A DNA stretch of 64,000 nt, taken from positions 1 through 64,000 of the forward strand of contig NZ_AUFU01000006.1 in the NCBI RefSeq assembly GCF_000426665.1, in the 5' to 3' direction. A program made the position numbers and the translations under genes. This document shows positions 32,843-41,740 of this stretch, piece after piece. Source of the DNA: Centipeda artemidis DSM 19719 (GTDB lineage Bacteria > Bacillota > Negativicutes > Selenomonadales > Selenomonadaceae). Below the pieces are notes generated by a model, which saw only the letters and a program-made list of their open reading frames with translations, did no database searches and was not told where the DNA came from. Every line of letters starts with the position of its first letter. Within the stretch, counting starts at the first letter, position 1.

Positions 32843-33288
32843 TACTTGTCCTCCTTTGTATCCTGGAACAAGCGGTGCTTCGTCGTGTATGGGCTGCGAT
32901 CCAGCACAATCTGCTTGGCGCGGCGCGTCTTGGCGTTGACGACAATCGGCGCCATGAGATTCGCCGTGAGATCGCGGATCTCCGTGCCCGAAAGAGTGAG
33001 AATCGTGTAGATCAGGACTTCATCGGGCGACGTCAGTCCGAGCGCACGCTCCACGTCGTCGTCGATGACAACTTCATACTCCGGAAAGAATACGAGCGGC
33101 ATCGTCATGAGGAACGCAAGATCCGGTGTCTTGAGCGATTGGAGGAACACATAGGGACTCCCCTCCTCGTAGGGGATGATGAGGAATTCCCGTTCCTCCT
33201 CAAAGGCCGGAATACCCGATTCGAAAGTGATGATTGCGTCTTCTTCCGCTTCGATCTCGCCGAAACGGGTTGTCATGAATTTTTTCAT
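32842..33288 (-). CDS. fliW: Flagellar assembly factor FliW
   Basis: A 148-residue FliW protein (TRFGEIEAEEDAIITFESGIPAFE, FLIIPYEEGSPYVFLQS, LSGTEIRDLTANLMAPIVVN). FliW binds either flagellin or CsrA; when flagellin is exported, free FliW removes CsrA from the flagellin mRNA. The ATG at 33288 follows CAGGAG; a TTG directly before it is not needed. Its fusion-like coupling with csrA matches the known partner switch. Confidence 0.95.
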   Translation of the reverse strand: MKKFMTTRFGEIEAEEDAIITFESGIPAFEEEREFLIIPYEEGSPYVFLQSLKTPDLAFLMTMPLVFFPEYEVVIDDDVERALGLTSPDEVLIYTILTLSGTEIRDLTANLMAPIVVNAKTRRAKQIVLDRSPYTTKHRLFQDTKEDK

Positions 33289-33300
33289 CAAAAACTCCTG

Positions 33301-33885
33301 TTATGCCAGTATATCGTAGTGTCCCTCGCTGACCCAGCCGTGAATGTCACCCTTGCGCTCGAGATAGGTCTCGATGCTGCCGCGGTTGTACTCAATGCTG
33401 GCGCGCGGCTCGATCTGCCACTGCGGCAAAACGGTACCGACCTCGGTCTCGCCGACGACCTCGCCGACGTCGAAGCTGATCTCGGGCTTTGGAATCGCCG
33501 CCGCGACGAGCACGCGGTTCTGATCGGCGATGCTCTGCACCTCGCTCTGCACCTGCTCGATGGGAACCATGCGTCCGGGTTTCGGCCCATCCTCGGCGAG
33601 CGCCCATGCCATCTGCGTGTGCTTGGACGTTCCCTGCTGCACGCCCGAGAGTCCTTCCTGCTCGTTTTCGCGGGCAAAGTCGGTATGGTTTGTATAGCCG
33701 TAGCTGTGACGGCTCGGATAGCTGTCGATATCGATTTTGGGCTGTGTCTTTCCTTTGTTCGAGCGTGCCTGCTGCGACGTCTGATCGTAGCTCGGCTGAT
33801 TGATGCCCGCGTCGAGGGTGTTCTTCTGCGACCGCATCCCGATCATCGGGAGTGTGTGGCGCACGTTGAGATAAAGCATAGACAT
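33301..33885 (-). CDS. YviE-like DUF6470 flagellar-locus protein
   Basis: A 194-residue soluble protein between flgL and fliW, the position of Bacillus yviE. The N-terminus MSMLYLNVRHTLPMIGMRSQ and the C-terminal IEYNRGSIETYLERKGD fit the DUF6470 family. Function is unknown. The ATG at 33885 is chosen because AAAGG lies 9 nt upstream; the ATG at 33894 abuts the ribosome site. Confidence 0.75.
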   Translation of the reverse strand: MSMLYLNVRHTLPMIGMRSQKNTLDAGINQPSYDQTSQQARSNKGKTQPKIDIDSYPSRHSYGYTNHTDFARENEQEGLSGVQQGTSKHTQMAWALAEDGPKPGRMVPIEQVQSEVQSIADQNRVLVAAAIPKPEISFDVGEVVGETEVGTVLPQWQIEPRASIEYNRGSIETYLERKGDIHGWVSEGHYDILA

Positions 33886-33924
33886 CGTGGGCATCCTTTC
33901 CCGTTATGAAAATGCTAGTGAAAA

Positions 33925-35271
33925 TCAGCGCAGATAATCGACGAGCGAGAGCGGTAGGATGCGTGCCCCCATAGAGAGCGACATGCTCATGAGAGTCTGC
34001 TGCTGCATCATCTTGGTCGCGAGTGCCGCGACATCGGTCGAGGAGACATCGGTGATATCCTTTGTGATGTTTTCCTTGTGATTCGTCAAAATATCCGTCA
34101 TATCGGTGTAGAGGCGCGAGCGCGCGCCCGTCTCCGTGTGTGCCTGCAGCGTCACCTGGTTCGCAGCATCCGCGAGCGTTACGCCGTCGGAGCTGATCCA
34201 GTGCGGGTTGGAGTGGTTCGTCTGCTCGTACACGGTGAGCATGTTGTTGAGCATCGCAGTGCCGGAAGCACTGTTGCCCGAGTTCCCATCGTCGAAAAGA
34301 TCGCGTCCGAAGAGGTCGCGCCCCGTCTTATTCACCGTATCCGCCGTTGGCTCGGTTGAACCGTTCTGCTTGACCATGGAGATGTAGCGCATATCGCCGT
34401 TATAGGTAGCGATCTGCTGTTTGATCGTGGCAAACTTCATATTGACGGTTGAACCGCCGACCATTGCGGATGTCGTCCAGTTCGTCCCGGCGCCTGCATC
34501 CGTTTTGATTTCGCCCGTATTCTTGAAATGTTGGCTGATATTGAGCGCACCGCCGATGTTTCCAACACGATCCGTCGCGGGATCCACCGTCGAGCGCCCT
34601 TTGGCGATGACGTCCTTATACCCTTCCTGCACAAATTCCTTCGTATAGATGTCGCCCGTGAGGGTATTCATATAGTAGTCTTTGCCGTCGTCCCCCTGAA
34701 GCGCAAGCATCTGATGCAGGAAATCACCGCTTTTCTCATTGCTGACACCGTTGAAGAACGCTGTCTGCCGATCATCGAGCGTCTTGGTAAGACCGCGGTC
34801 AACCTTATGCGACGAATCCGTCATGGAGAAGGGCTGCGTAAGATCCGCCTGCCCGGAGAAAATATAGCGGTCACCGAGCTGCGTGTTGCCGAGGGAGACG
34901 ATCTGCTGGATGCCTGCCATCATCTCGCGTGCGATGGCAGGCCAGTCGCCGCCCTTTTCATCCTTGTCGTCGTTTGCCGCTTGAATGGTCTTTGCCTTGA
35001 AGGTCTTTTGAATATCCTCCATACCGGAGAGTGCGTTCTGCGTGGCGTTCATCCACGAAAGCCCTGCCTTCACGCTGCTCTGATACCGCTCGTTCTCACC
35101 CTCAGAGATGTCGTAGCGCAGGTAACGCGAATAGTCCACGGAGTTGTCGGAGGGGCGGTGCAGTTTGCTGCCGTCGCCCTGCTCCATGAGTTTGGCTTTA
35201 TTGTATTCCAGTTCGTTGAGATCTTTTTGATAGCGCTGTACCGAGTAATCGCTGCTGACGCGGATTGCCAT
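33925..35271 (-). CDS. flgL: Flagellar hook-associated protein 3 (FlgL)
   Basis: A 448-residue hook-filament junction protein. It has a flagellin-like N-terminal helical domain (MAIRVSSDYSVQRYQKDLNEL; LHRPSDNSVDYSRYLRY; LGDRYIFSG) and a short C-terminal helical domain. The middle is variable. It lies 10 nt after flgK with ribosome site aaggtaagg overlapping the flgK stop. It works with FlgK to join hook and filament. Confidence 0.93.
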   Translation of the reverse strand: MAIRVSSDYSVQRYQKDLNELEYNKAKLMEQGDGSKLHRPSDNSVDYSRYLRYDISEGENERYQSSVKAGLSWMNATQNALSGMEDIQKTFKAKTIQAANDDKDEKGGDWPAIAREMMAGIQQIVSLGNTQLGDRYIFSGQADLTQPFSMTDSSHKVDRGLTKTLDDRQTAFFNGVSNEKSGDFLHQMLALQGDDGKDYYMNTLTGDIYTKEFVQEGYKDVIAKGRSTVDPATDRVGNIGGALNISQHFKNTGEIKTDAGAGTNWTTSAMVGGSTVNMKFATIKQQIATYNGDMRYISMVKQNGSTEPTADTVNKTGRDLFGRDLFDDGNSGNSASGTAMLNNMLTVYEQTNHSNPHWISSDGVTLADAANQVTLQAHTETGARSRLYTDMTDILTNHKENITKDITDVSSTDVAALATKMMQQQTLMSMSLSMGARILPLSLVDYLR

Positions 35272-35281
35272 GGGTCACACC

Positions 35282-37030
35282 TTACCTTCCAACCGTGCCG
35301 GTACTATTGATGAGCTTGTCAAGCATCTCGTCCATCGAGGTAAGGACGCGCGAGCATGCGCCGTATCCCGTTTGGAACTTCAGCATATTCGTCAGCTCCT
35401 CGTTCCAGTTGACGCCCGCGGTGGACTGCCGCCACTGGGTGATCTGTGTGATGAGATCGTCCTGCTGCTTGAGCTTTTTGTCCACGGTCTCGGCGTTCGC
35501 GCCGAGCTTGCTCATGATGCCGTTGTAATACTGATTGATGGAAATCGTGCTCACCGGACGCTCCGTTCCCGCGGGATTCATCGAGCTTCCCTGATCGGTA
35601 TTGAAGAGCTTGCTCAGTTCGACTGCCATCGTACCGTCGCCTGTTCCGTTAATCCAGCTGTTGTCGTAGGTGTAGGTCGAGGATCCCGCCGAGATGGTCG
35701 GCTTGACCATCCCCTTAGGCTTGCTGGTCAGCGGATCGACGGTCGGATCGTAGATCTGTCGTGCCGCGACAAGGTTCTGACCGCCCGGCGCAGTCAGTTC
35801 GCTTGCGACCTTCAGGGCATTGATGATCTGCATGGATTTAAGTTTTTTCTTATCTGAAGCGACTACAGAATCTGTCATCGTAATCGTTGTCGTCGTGCCG
35901 GAAACCGTTTTATTGACACTCGCGGCAGTCTGCTCCATCCAGCGCTCGCCCGTCGCCGCATCGACGTGCCATGTGTAGTGTGTACCTGTGTAGCTGCCGC
36001 CGGTCGCGGTGCTTTTATTGCCGTTGTCCCCAAAGAAATTAAGCCATGTTGTCGCATCTGCATCAATGCCCGCGCCCTGCTTGTGTACGTCGTTAAACGT
36101 TGTGAGCAATGTTGCGGCAATATCCGCGAGGTTGTCAATATATCCCTTATCCTGCACGATGGTATCCTGTAGTGCCTTGAGGACGCCGCTCTGCGGGACA
36201 TAGCCGATGCCGCCCGCCTCCTTGATGCGGATGGTGTAGTCGGTGATGCCGTACTCCTCGTTGTTCATCGGCTCACTCATCTCGAGCGTCAGCCGGCCTT
36301 CGCGATTGACGAGCGTCATGCCGTTCGAGACGACGGTATACATACCGTTCGCTTCCTCATAGACGTTGACGTTCGTGATCTCCGAGAGCTGGTCGACGAG
36401 GAGGTCGCGCTGATCGCGCAGGTCGTTTGCTTTTGCCCCGTTCGTCTCCGCGTACATGATGTTCTTGTTCAGTCGTGAGATCTGCTCCGTGATGCTGTTG
36501 ACCTTCTGCACCTGAATGCGCATCTCGTCGTACTGCGACGCGATCTGATCCTGCAGCTGGTTCGCATTTGTCCGGAGGCGATCGACGAGGTTGTTGCCCT
36601 TTGTCAGAACTGCCGTGCGCGACGCCGCATCGCTCGCGTAGTTCGAGAGATTCACCCACGCGTCATAGAACTGCTTCATCGCGTTAAGGATGCCCGTGTT
36701 CTTGGAATCGTTGAAGATCGTCTCGACCTTGTCGTAGTTTGTCTTATTCGTCTTGTAAAAGTTCTGTGCCGACGTCTCCGACCAGAACTGCTTATCCGCG
36801 TAGATATTGCGTGCACGCGTGAGTGACATCGCGTCGACGCCGCCGCCGACGAGGACGTCCCCGTAGAGCGAGGAACGCTCCTGGTAGTTCGTCGCCGCCG
36901 AGTTGACGCTCTGACGCGAATAGCCGGGCGTCGAGGCGTTCGTAATGTTGTGCCCCGTAGTATCCAGCGAGAGCTGGTTGTTCTGAATGCCCTTGACCAT
37001 CGTATTGAGGCCGGCAAATGTTGACCGCAT
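35282..37030 (-). CDS. flgK: Flagellar hook-associated protein 1 (FlgK)
   Basis: A 582-residue protein with the rod/hook N-terminal motif GLNTMVKGIQNNQLSLDTTG and HNITNASTPGYSRQ, and the C-terminal flagellar hook segment (SISINQYYNGIMSKLG; TGVNWNEELTNMLKFQ-like helix near the end). It joins the hook to the filament with FlgL. Follows the second flgN-like gene by about 20 nt, and its chaperone would be FlgN. Confidence 0.95.
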   Translation of the reverse strand: MRSTFAGLNTMVKGIQNNQLSLDTTGHNITNASTPGYSRQSVNSAATNYQERSSLYGDVLVGGGVDAMSLTRARNIYADKQFWSETSAQNFYKTNKTNYDKVETIFNDSKNTGILNAMKQFYDAWVNLSNYASDAASRTAVLTKGNNLVDRLRTNANQLQDQIASQYDEMRIQVQKVNSITEQISRLNKNIMYAETNGAKANDLRDQRDLLVDQLSEITNVNVYEEANGMYTVVSNGMTLVNREGRLTLEMSEPMNNEEYGITDYTIRIKEAGGIGYVPQSGVLKALQDTIVQDKGYIDNLADIAATLLTTFNDVHKQGAGIDADATTWLNFFGDNGNKSTATGGSYTGTHYTWHVDAATGERWMEQTAASVNKTVSGTTTTITMTDSVVASDKKKLKSMQIINALKVASELTAPGGQNLVAARQIYDPTVDPLTSKPKGMVKPTISAGSSTYTYDNSWINGTGDGTMAVELSKLFNTDQGSSMNPAGTERPVSTISINQYYNGIMSKLGANAETVDKKLKQQDDLITQITQWRQSTAGVNWNEELTNMLKFQTGYGACSRVLTSMDEMLDKLINSTGTVGR

Positions 37031-37051
37031 ATTCCCTCATTCCTTCTATTA

Positions 37052-37543
37052 CTATACGTCCGCGTCAAACATGGCGATCTCGCGCCGCAGCCCCGCGCCG
37101 GGACCCGCGACGGGCTGCGAACACCCGTAGGTATCGTCGGCGGAGGTGCCGGAAACGACGTTGAGCTGATAATTGATAAAGTCCATGTTCCGATCGAGTA
37201 ACGCTTTGCAGGTCTGCACCTCTTCGCGCAGTGCGCTTTGCCGAGCCGCCGCGCTGCGGGCGGCACGATGCGCAGTCAGCCGCTCGCTGAGGTTCGGCTC
37301 TGCGTCGATGACTGCAGCGAGCGTGCCGCGCCCCGTACGCTCCAGGAACGCCGCAAGCGCTTTCTCCGCCGCCCGCAACTCAGTAAGGCTGCGTTCCGCC
37401 GCAGCGGTCGCAGTGCTCACGCCCCCCGCAGCGCCCCCGTGTCGGAGAGCCTCTTTCAGCGCGGCGAAGCAGCGTGCAGCCGCCTCGCATGTGCCGAGCT
37501 GCTCTTTGAGCAGGAGCAGTACCTCACGGGTCTCATTTGTCAT
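37052..37543 (-). CDS. Second FlgN-like flagellar chaperone
   Basis: A 163-residue helical protein. The C-terminal LLDRNMDFINYQLNVVSG then DDTYG resembles the FlgN end, which binds FlgK/FlgL. It shares length and layout with the adjacent flgN but little identity, so it is either a diverged duplicate or a chaperone with another client. Six nucleotides separate it from the upstream flgN stop. Confidence 0.6.
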   Translation of the reverse strand: MTNETREVLLLLKEQLGTCEAAARCFAALKEALRHGGAAGGVSTATAAAERSLTELRAAEKALAAFLERTGRGTLAAVIDAEPNLSERLTAHRAARSAAARQSALREEVQTCKALLDRNMDFINYQLNVVSGTSADDTYGCSQPVAGPGAGLRREIAMFDADV

Positions 37544-37549
37544 GACCGT

Positions 37550-38038
37550 TCACGCCTTAAAATCCAAATTTTTCTTCAAATGCCGCACCTGCTCTGTGCC
37601 GCCCTGCCCGTAGACGGGATCGACGACCGCGCCGCCGATACGACCGAGCGTGCGGTTGACCGCCATGAGCGCGCCCTCGATGAGAAGTGCGTTCGCTTCG
37701 CTCGCTTCCTTCGTCTCCTTGACGAGGATGCTCAGCTTGCGGCTCGCACCCAGCACGGCACGGTGTATGGCATCGTTCGGCGCGAGAAGCGCGAGCTCCT
37801 CCATCGTCGTATCGACAGTCACTCCCGGTGTCTCCTTCGCAATCTGCGCAAGCTGTGTCAGGCGCTCCTTCTCCAAGCGCTCGACTGTGCGCGCGCAGGC
37901 GCTCTCTTCCGCCGTTAGTTTTTCGAGCGCAGCCATATCGAGCGCAACAAGAATACCGCGCTTCTTCTTCTGAAGCGCGCCGATTTTCTCATACTGCGCC
38001 GAAAGGCCATGCAGCGTCTCCGTCAGGGCATTCCACAT
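37550..38038 (-). CDS. flgN: Flagellar chaperone FlgN
   Basis: A 162-residue protein of the FlgN family, placed between flgM and flgK as in Bacillus. Family-like features: an N-terminal LTETLHGLSAQYEKIGALQKKK helix, AALEKLTAEES, and NALLIEGALMAVNRTLGRIGG plus VDPVYGQGG at the end. FlgN keeps FlgK and FlgL soluble before export. The ATG at 38038 is 16 nt after the flgM stop; its ribosome site is weak (GAGA), suggesting coupling. Confidence 0.8.
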   Translation of the reverse strand: MWNALTETLHGLSAQYEKIGALQKKKRGILVALDMAALEKLTAEESACARTVERLEKERLTQLAQIAKETPGVTVDTTMEELALLAPNDAIHRAVLGASRKLSILVKETKEASEANALLIEGALMAVNRTLGRIGGAVVDPVYGQGGTEQVRHLKKNLDFKA

Positions 38039-38054
38039 GCTGCCGGTCTCTATA

Positions 38055-38336
38055 TCAATAACGCATCGCGAGCATCTTCGCCGCGATTTCGTCGGGAGCG
38101 GGTGCATACGTCCCCGCATCCGTGCGCGCCGAAAGAGACGACACACGATCCGCACGCACGCCGTCGCCTGCACGCAGTTTTTGCAGGATGTCGCCAAAGC
38201 TCTGCGCCTCGCCCGAGAGTTCGAGCGCGTCCGGCTGCTGCACGGCGCGCACCGCATCCACGCGGCGCGTGCTTGTTGTCTGGCTGCCGGCGTAGAGCCT
38301 GCTCACTGCCGACACCGTATGATTGCTGATCAACAT
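38055..38336 (-). CDS. flgM: Anti-sigma28 factor FlgM
   Basis: A 93-residue protein starting MLISNHTVSAVSRLY, with a Ser-rich central region and a C-terminal part (SLSARTDAGTYAPAPDEIAAKMLAMRY) that matches the sigma28-binding half of FlgM. FlgM holds sigma28 inactive until it is exported through the finished hook. The ATG at 38336 lies 9 nt after AGGTGG; an ATG at 38342 is too close. A sigma28-like promoter lies upstream. Confidence 0.85.
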   Translation of the reverse strand: MLISNHTVSAVSRLYAGSQTTSTRRVDAVRAVQQPDALELSGEAQSFGDILQKLRAGDGVRADRVSSLSARTDAGTYAPAPDEIAAKMLAMRY

Positions 38337-38395
38337 CTTCATTCACCACCTAATGTTCTGCTCCGACTTGAATGCACGGAGCTCCTTCATTTTCT

Positions 38396-38422
38396 TTATC
38401 GAAAAAAAAAGACGCACACTTA
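38396..38422 (-). promoter_or_regulatory. Sigma28-like promoter for the flgM operon
   Basis: Minus-strand TAAG (38422-38419), a 15-nt spacer and TTCGATAA, which matches the sigma28 -10 GCCGATAA at six of eight positions. The spacer overlaps the terminator of the preceding gene. Confidence 0.6.
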
Positions 38423-38444
38423 AGGGCATTCCCCAGCGTGCGTC
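38402..38444 (-). terminator. Terminator between yvyF and flgM
   Basis: GACGCAC/GTGCGTC stem (38411-38417, 38438-38444) followed by nine T residues on the minus strand. It separates yvyF from the flgM transcription unit. Confidence 0.8.
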
Positions 38445-38459
38445 CCGTATTTTTTAATT

Positions 38460-38873
38460 TTAGCCGAGTGTCACATATCCCTTACGCCCGCCGGACTTGT
38501 CCCCCGTCGTGCGCATCCCGGACGCGCTCTTTTGCGCGATGTGCGCGGTCAATTCGTCTCGGATCTCCCTTTGGCACTTGTCACAATACTGTCCCTTTTG
38601 GATGGGCGAGCCGCATTTCTCACACGGATAGTAGAGATCTGCGCCTGAGGAGACAAAGCGCCCCTCCCGGATCATGCGGCGGATGACCGGTTCCTGTACG
38701 CCCGTCGCCTCGACGATCTCGCCGATCTGCGACTTCGGATGATCACGGACGAACTCAACAATCGCCTTTTCCCACTCTTCTTCCTTTGCGCGGCAATCCA
38801 TACAAATGCGGGCATTATTAATTGAGACAAATACCTTCCCGCAGCTTGAGCAGTTCTTCATCTTCCCTGCCAT
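38460..38873 (-). CDS. YvyF-like flagellar operon protein (TIGR03826 type)
   Basis: A 137-residue protein with two zinc-binding cysteine pairs: CSSCGKVF...CMDC at residues 6-26 and CEKCGSPIQKGQYCDKC near 84-100, with a winged-helix-like segment between (IGEIVEATGVQEPVIRRMI). This layout is that of Bacillus YvyF, found ahead of flgM. DNA binding is likely but its role is not settled. The ATG at 38873 follows GGGAGGAGC; a TTG six bases earlier is less likely. Confidence 0.85.
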   Translation of the reverse strand: MAGKMKNCSSCGKVFVSINNARICMDCRAKEEEWEKAIVEFVRDHPKSQIGEIVEATGVQEPVIRRMIREGRFVSSGADLYYPCEKCGSPIQKGQYCDKCQREIRDELTAHIAQKSASGMRTTGDKSGGRKGYVTLG

Positions 38874-38984
38874 CGACAAACGCTCCTCCCAAAATAGCGG
38901 ATCGGCATACTCTCATGATCCGAATCTATCTTCATGTCATAATACTATCGTATTTTACAACAACATGGGAGAAAAATCAATACT

Positions 38985-41093
38985 TCAACGCTGTCGTGCG
39001 AAGAGTCCGCCCTCGCGCGTTAAAATGCGGCAGCTGTTGAGCACAACGATGAGCGTGGCCGAGTTGTGGATCGCCGCCGCCGCAAGCGGGCTGATGCGCC
39101 CGAGCGCGCCGAGGATCATCGCCGCCGAGTTGACGAGGATGGTCGCTTTGAAGTTCTGCCCCACGAGGTGCATCGTGCGCTGTCCGAGCCGCAGCGCCTC
39201 GACAAGCCGCGTCGGATCCTCGGAGTGGATCGTCACCGCCGAGGACTCCGCCGCGATGTCCGTCTGGCGCCCGCCGAGCGAGACGCCGACGTCCGCAAAG
39301 GCGAGCGCTGGCGCGTCGTTGATGCCGTCGCCGACCATCATGACCGTGCCGCGCTGCTTGAGCGTGTTGACATAGTACGACTTATCCTCGGGCAGAATCT
39401 CCGCATGGTACGAGTCGACGTCCATCTCGCGCGCCGCGTCCGCCGCGACCGCCTTCGCATCGCCCGTCAGCATAACGATCTCGTCCACGCCGCAGCGGCG
39501 GAGCTGGTTGAGCGTCTTCTTCATCTTGGGGCGGATCGGATCCTCGATGCCAATGATTCCTATGAGCCTCCGATCGCGCGCGATATAGAGCAGATTCTTC
39601 CGCGTGACGCCCGCGCCGAGATGCTCCGTATCCTCGATGCCGTTCTCGGCGAGGAACCGCTTGCTGCCGACACGCACTGTGCCGCCCGTATAGCCGTCGA
39701 AATCCGGCACCTCGGCGCACATGCCGCGCGCGACGATGGTCTCGGAGGAGCGGTGCTGCGGTGCTTTCCACCCCTTTGCATCGACATATTTTTGAATCGC
39801 GACGGCGAGCGGATGCACAGAGTGCTCCTCGGCAGACGCCGCGAGGAGGATCATCTCCTTCTCCGAGACCCCGTCCGCCGTGCGGATGAACGAGATCTCC
39901 GGCACGCCGATCGTGAGCGTCCCCGTCTTGTCAAAGACGACGGTATCGGTGCGCGCAAGCGCCTCGATGTAGTTGCCGCCCTTGACGAGGATGCCGCGTT
40001 TTGCAGCCGCCGCGATGGAGGCGGACATGGCGGTTGCCGTAGAGAGCTTCAGCCCGCAGGAGAAATCGATGAAGAGCAGGTTCAGCACGCGCTGCCAGTC
40101 GCGCGTCGCCCCGTAGACGATCGCCGCGCCGAGGAAGGACACGGGAACGAGGTAGTTCGCCATCTGATCGGCGAAGTTCTGCACGGGCGCGCGGCGCGTC
40201 TGTGCCTCCTCGACGAGGTGAACGATGTGTGCAAGGGAGGTGTCGCTGCCGACCTTCTCCACAGCGATCACGATCTCGCCCGCCTCGACGACACTGCCCG
40301 CGTAGACGGGTGAGCCCGCCTGCTTCATCGCGGGGCTGGATTCGCCCGTGATGGACGCCTGCGTCACCGCCGCATCGCCGCGCAGGACGTGACCGTCGAT
40401 GACGATCTTCTCCCCCGCGTGCGCCGCGATGATGTTGCCGGGGCGAATCTCCTCCACGGGAACTTTGCGCTCGACCTCGTTTTCGCCCGCGCCCTCGACA
40501 AGCCAGACATAGCGCTGATCGAGTGAGAGGAGTCCCGAGATCTGCGCGCGCGCCTTCTCCGCCGCGTAGTTCGTCAGCATCTCCGCACCGTTGCTGAGGA
40601 CGAGGAGCATGAGGCTCGACTCGGGCTTGCCCGCGAGCACGGAAGCGATGACCGCCGTCGTCGTGAGCGTATCCGCATTCGGTTCGCGGTCGCGGACGAG
40701 ACCTTCGACGCCCGTCTTGATGAATTTGCGCGAGATGGCGACGACAAGCAGGGCGCGCAGAACCTTCATCGACGCGAACATCTCGGGCGCGGTGCGTTTC
40801 AATATCTCCATCGCCGCAAAGCTCGCGAGAGAAATCAGCGCGTCCCGGCGGAACTCTGCGAGCCGCTGTGCGGGAGTCACCGACGCCTCCTCCGCCGTGC
40901 GTACCGCGCGTGAGGCCGCCGCAAGAACACGATCCGCCGGGAGACGCCCTTCATGCCAGAGATTCACATGATCCTCGCGCACCTCGGCGGCCGCCACCGC
41001 CGGAAAGCGGCGCAGACGCGCCGCAAGGCGCGCCGCCTCTTCGCGCGGGAGCGCGCATTTCATACGGATGCGTGTATTTTTCAACGTACTCAT
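38985..41093 (-). CDS. P1B-like heavy-metal-translocating ATPase with Ser-Cys-Gly membrane motif
   Basis: A 702-residue P-type ATPase: actuator loop ITGESSPAMKQ, phosphorylation site FDKTGTLTIG, nucleotide-binding HSVHPLAVAIQ and hinge VGDGINDAPALAFADVG. The transmembrane metal site reads DFSCGLKLSTATAMS where copper, zinc or cobalt pumps have CPC, CPH or SPC, so its metal is uncertain. The N-terminus has a partial HMA-like fold without CxxC. The ATG at 41093 overlaps the upstream stop (ATGA). It is the last gene of a metal-handling operon with two HMA-like partners. Confidence 0.85.
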   Translation of the reverse strand: MSTLKNTRIRMKCALPREEAARLAARLRRFPAVAAAEVREDHVNLWHEGRLPADRVLAAASRAVRTAEEASVTPAQRLAEFRRDALISLASFAAMEILKRTAPEMFASMKVLRALLVVAISRKFIKTGVEGLVRDREPNADTLTTTAVIASVLAGKPESSLMLLVLSNGAEMLTNYAAEKARAQISGLLSLDQRYVWLVEGAGENEVERKVPVEEIRPGNIIAAHAGEKIVIDGHVLRGDAAVTQASITGESSPAMKQAGSPVYAGSVVEAGEIVIAVEKVGSDTSLAHIVHLVEEAQTRRAPVQNFADQMANYLVPVSFLGAAIVYGATRDWQRVLNLLFIDFSCGLKLSTATAMSASIAAAAKRGILVKGGNYIEALARTDTVVFDKTGTLTIGVPEISFIRTADGVSEKEMILLAASAEEHSVHPLAVAIQKYVDAKGWKAPQHRSSETIVARGMCAEVPDFDGYTGGTVRVGSKRFLAENGIEDTEHLGAGVTRKNLLYIARDRRLIGIIGIEDPIRPKMKKTLNQLRRCGVDEIVMLTGDAKAVAADAAREMDVDSYHAEILPEDKSYYVNTLKQRGTVMMVGDGINDAPALAFADVGVSLGGRQTDIAAESSAVTIHSEDPTRLVEALRLGQRTMHLVGQNFKATILVNSAAMILGALGRISPLAAAAIHNSATLIVVLNSCRILTREGGLFARQR

Positions 41094-41740
41094 ACCGTCC
41101 GCCATCCTCTCATGAGCGTCAGCCCCCACCACAGCATCTGGAATCCCGAGGGCGACGTGCGTGTCCCCGCCCCTGCGGCGCCCGCCGCATTGGCGAGCAC
41201 GAGTTGGCGGATGCCGATGAGGAAGAACACGCCCGCCGCGAGCGAGTTCAGATCGAGCGCGCCGCCCGAATGCGACTGAATCCACCCGCTGAACGCGTGC
41301 ACCGAGCTGCGGATGCTCTGCGCGAGCGTCCCGACATGCGGCGCAGCGTGCCCTTTCGAAAAGATCTTTTCCAGTTCCTCCGCGAGCACGAGGATGTGCG
41401 CCTCATCCTCCGGATGATAGATGAGCAGAATGCTCCCGGAGTCCGCGTTCACCTCGATCTCACGCACAAACGAAAGCGTGCGGATGCCCGCCGTGAGGAG
41501 CTGTGCCGTCTCCTCCGTCAAATACGGCGTCCGATACCGCCGCCGCCCCGCTGACGCATGTACGCAGGAAAACGGCAGGAGCAGATCACCCGTGCGCGGC
41601 AGACGCCCGCGCGGACGCTTGCCCCGCTCGCCCCGGCTCGCCGCGAAAAAGGAGGTCGGCGCCGTACCCCCCCCGCTCATATACTGCCGCAGATACTTCG
41701 CGAGCGACGCTCCCAGCATAAATCCCGAAACATATGACAT
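41090..41740 (-). CDS. HMA-like domain membrane protein
   Basis: A 216-residue protein: Arg/Gly-rich N-terminal section, an HMA-like domain without CxxC (about 60-115: RRYRTPYLTEETAQLLTAGIRTLSFVREIEVNADSG), then a hydrophobic C-terminus that probably enters the membrane. It is coupled to the ATPase (ATGA) and to the preceding HMA-like gene (1-nt overlap). It may deliver metal to, or regulate, the ATPase. Confidence 0.65.
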   Translation of the reverse strand: MSYVSGFMLGASLAKYLRQYMSGGGTAPTSFFAASRGERGKRPRGRLPRTGDLLLPFSCVHASAGRRRYRTPYLTEETAQLLTAGIRTLSFVREIEVNADSGSILLIYHPEDEAHILVLAEELEKIFSKGHAAPHVGTLAQSIRSSVHAFSGWIQSHSGGALDLNSLAAGVFFLIGIRQLVLANAAGAAGAGTRTSPSGFQMLWWGLTLMRGWRTV

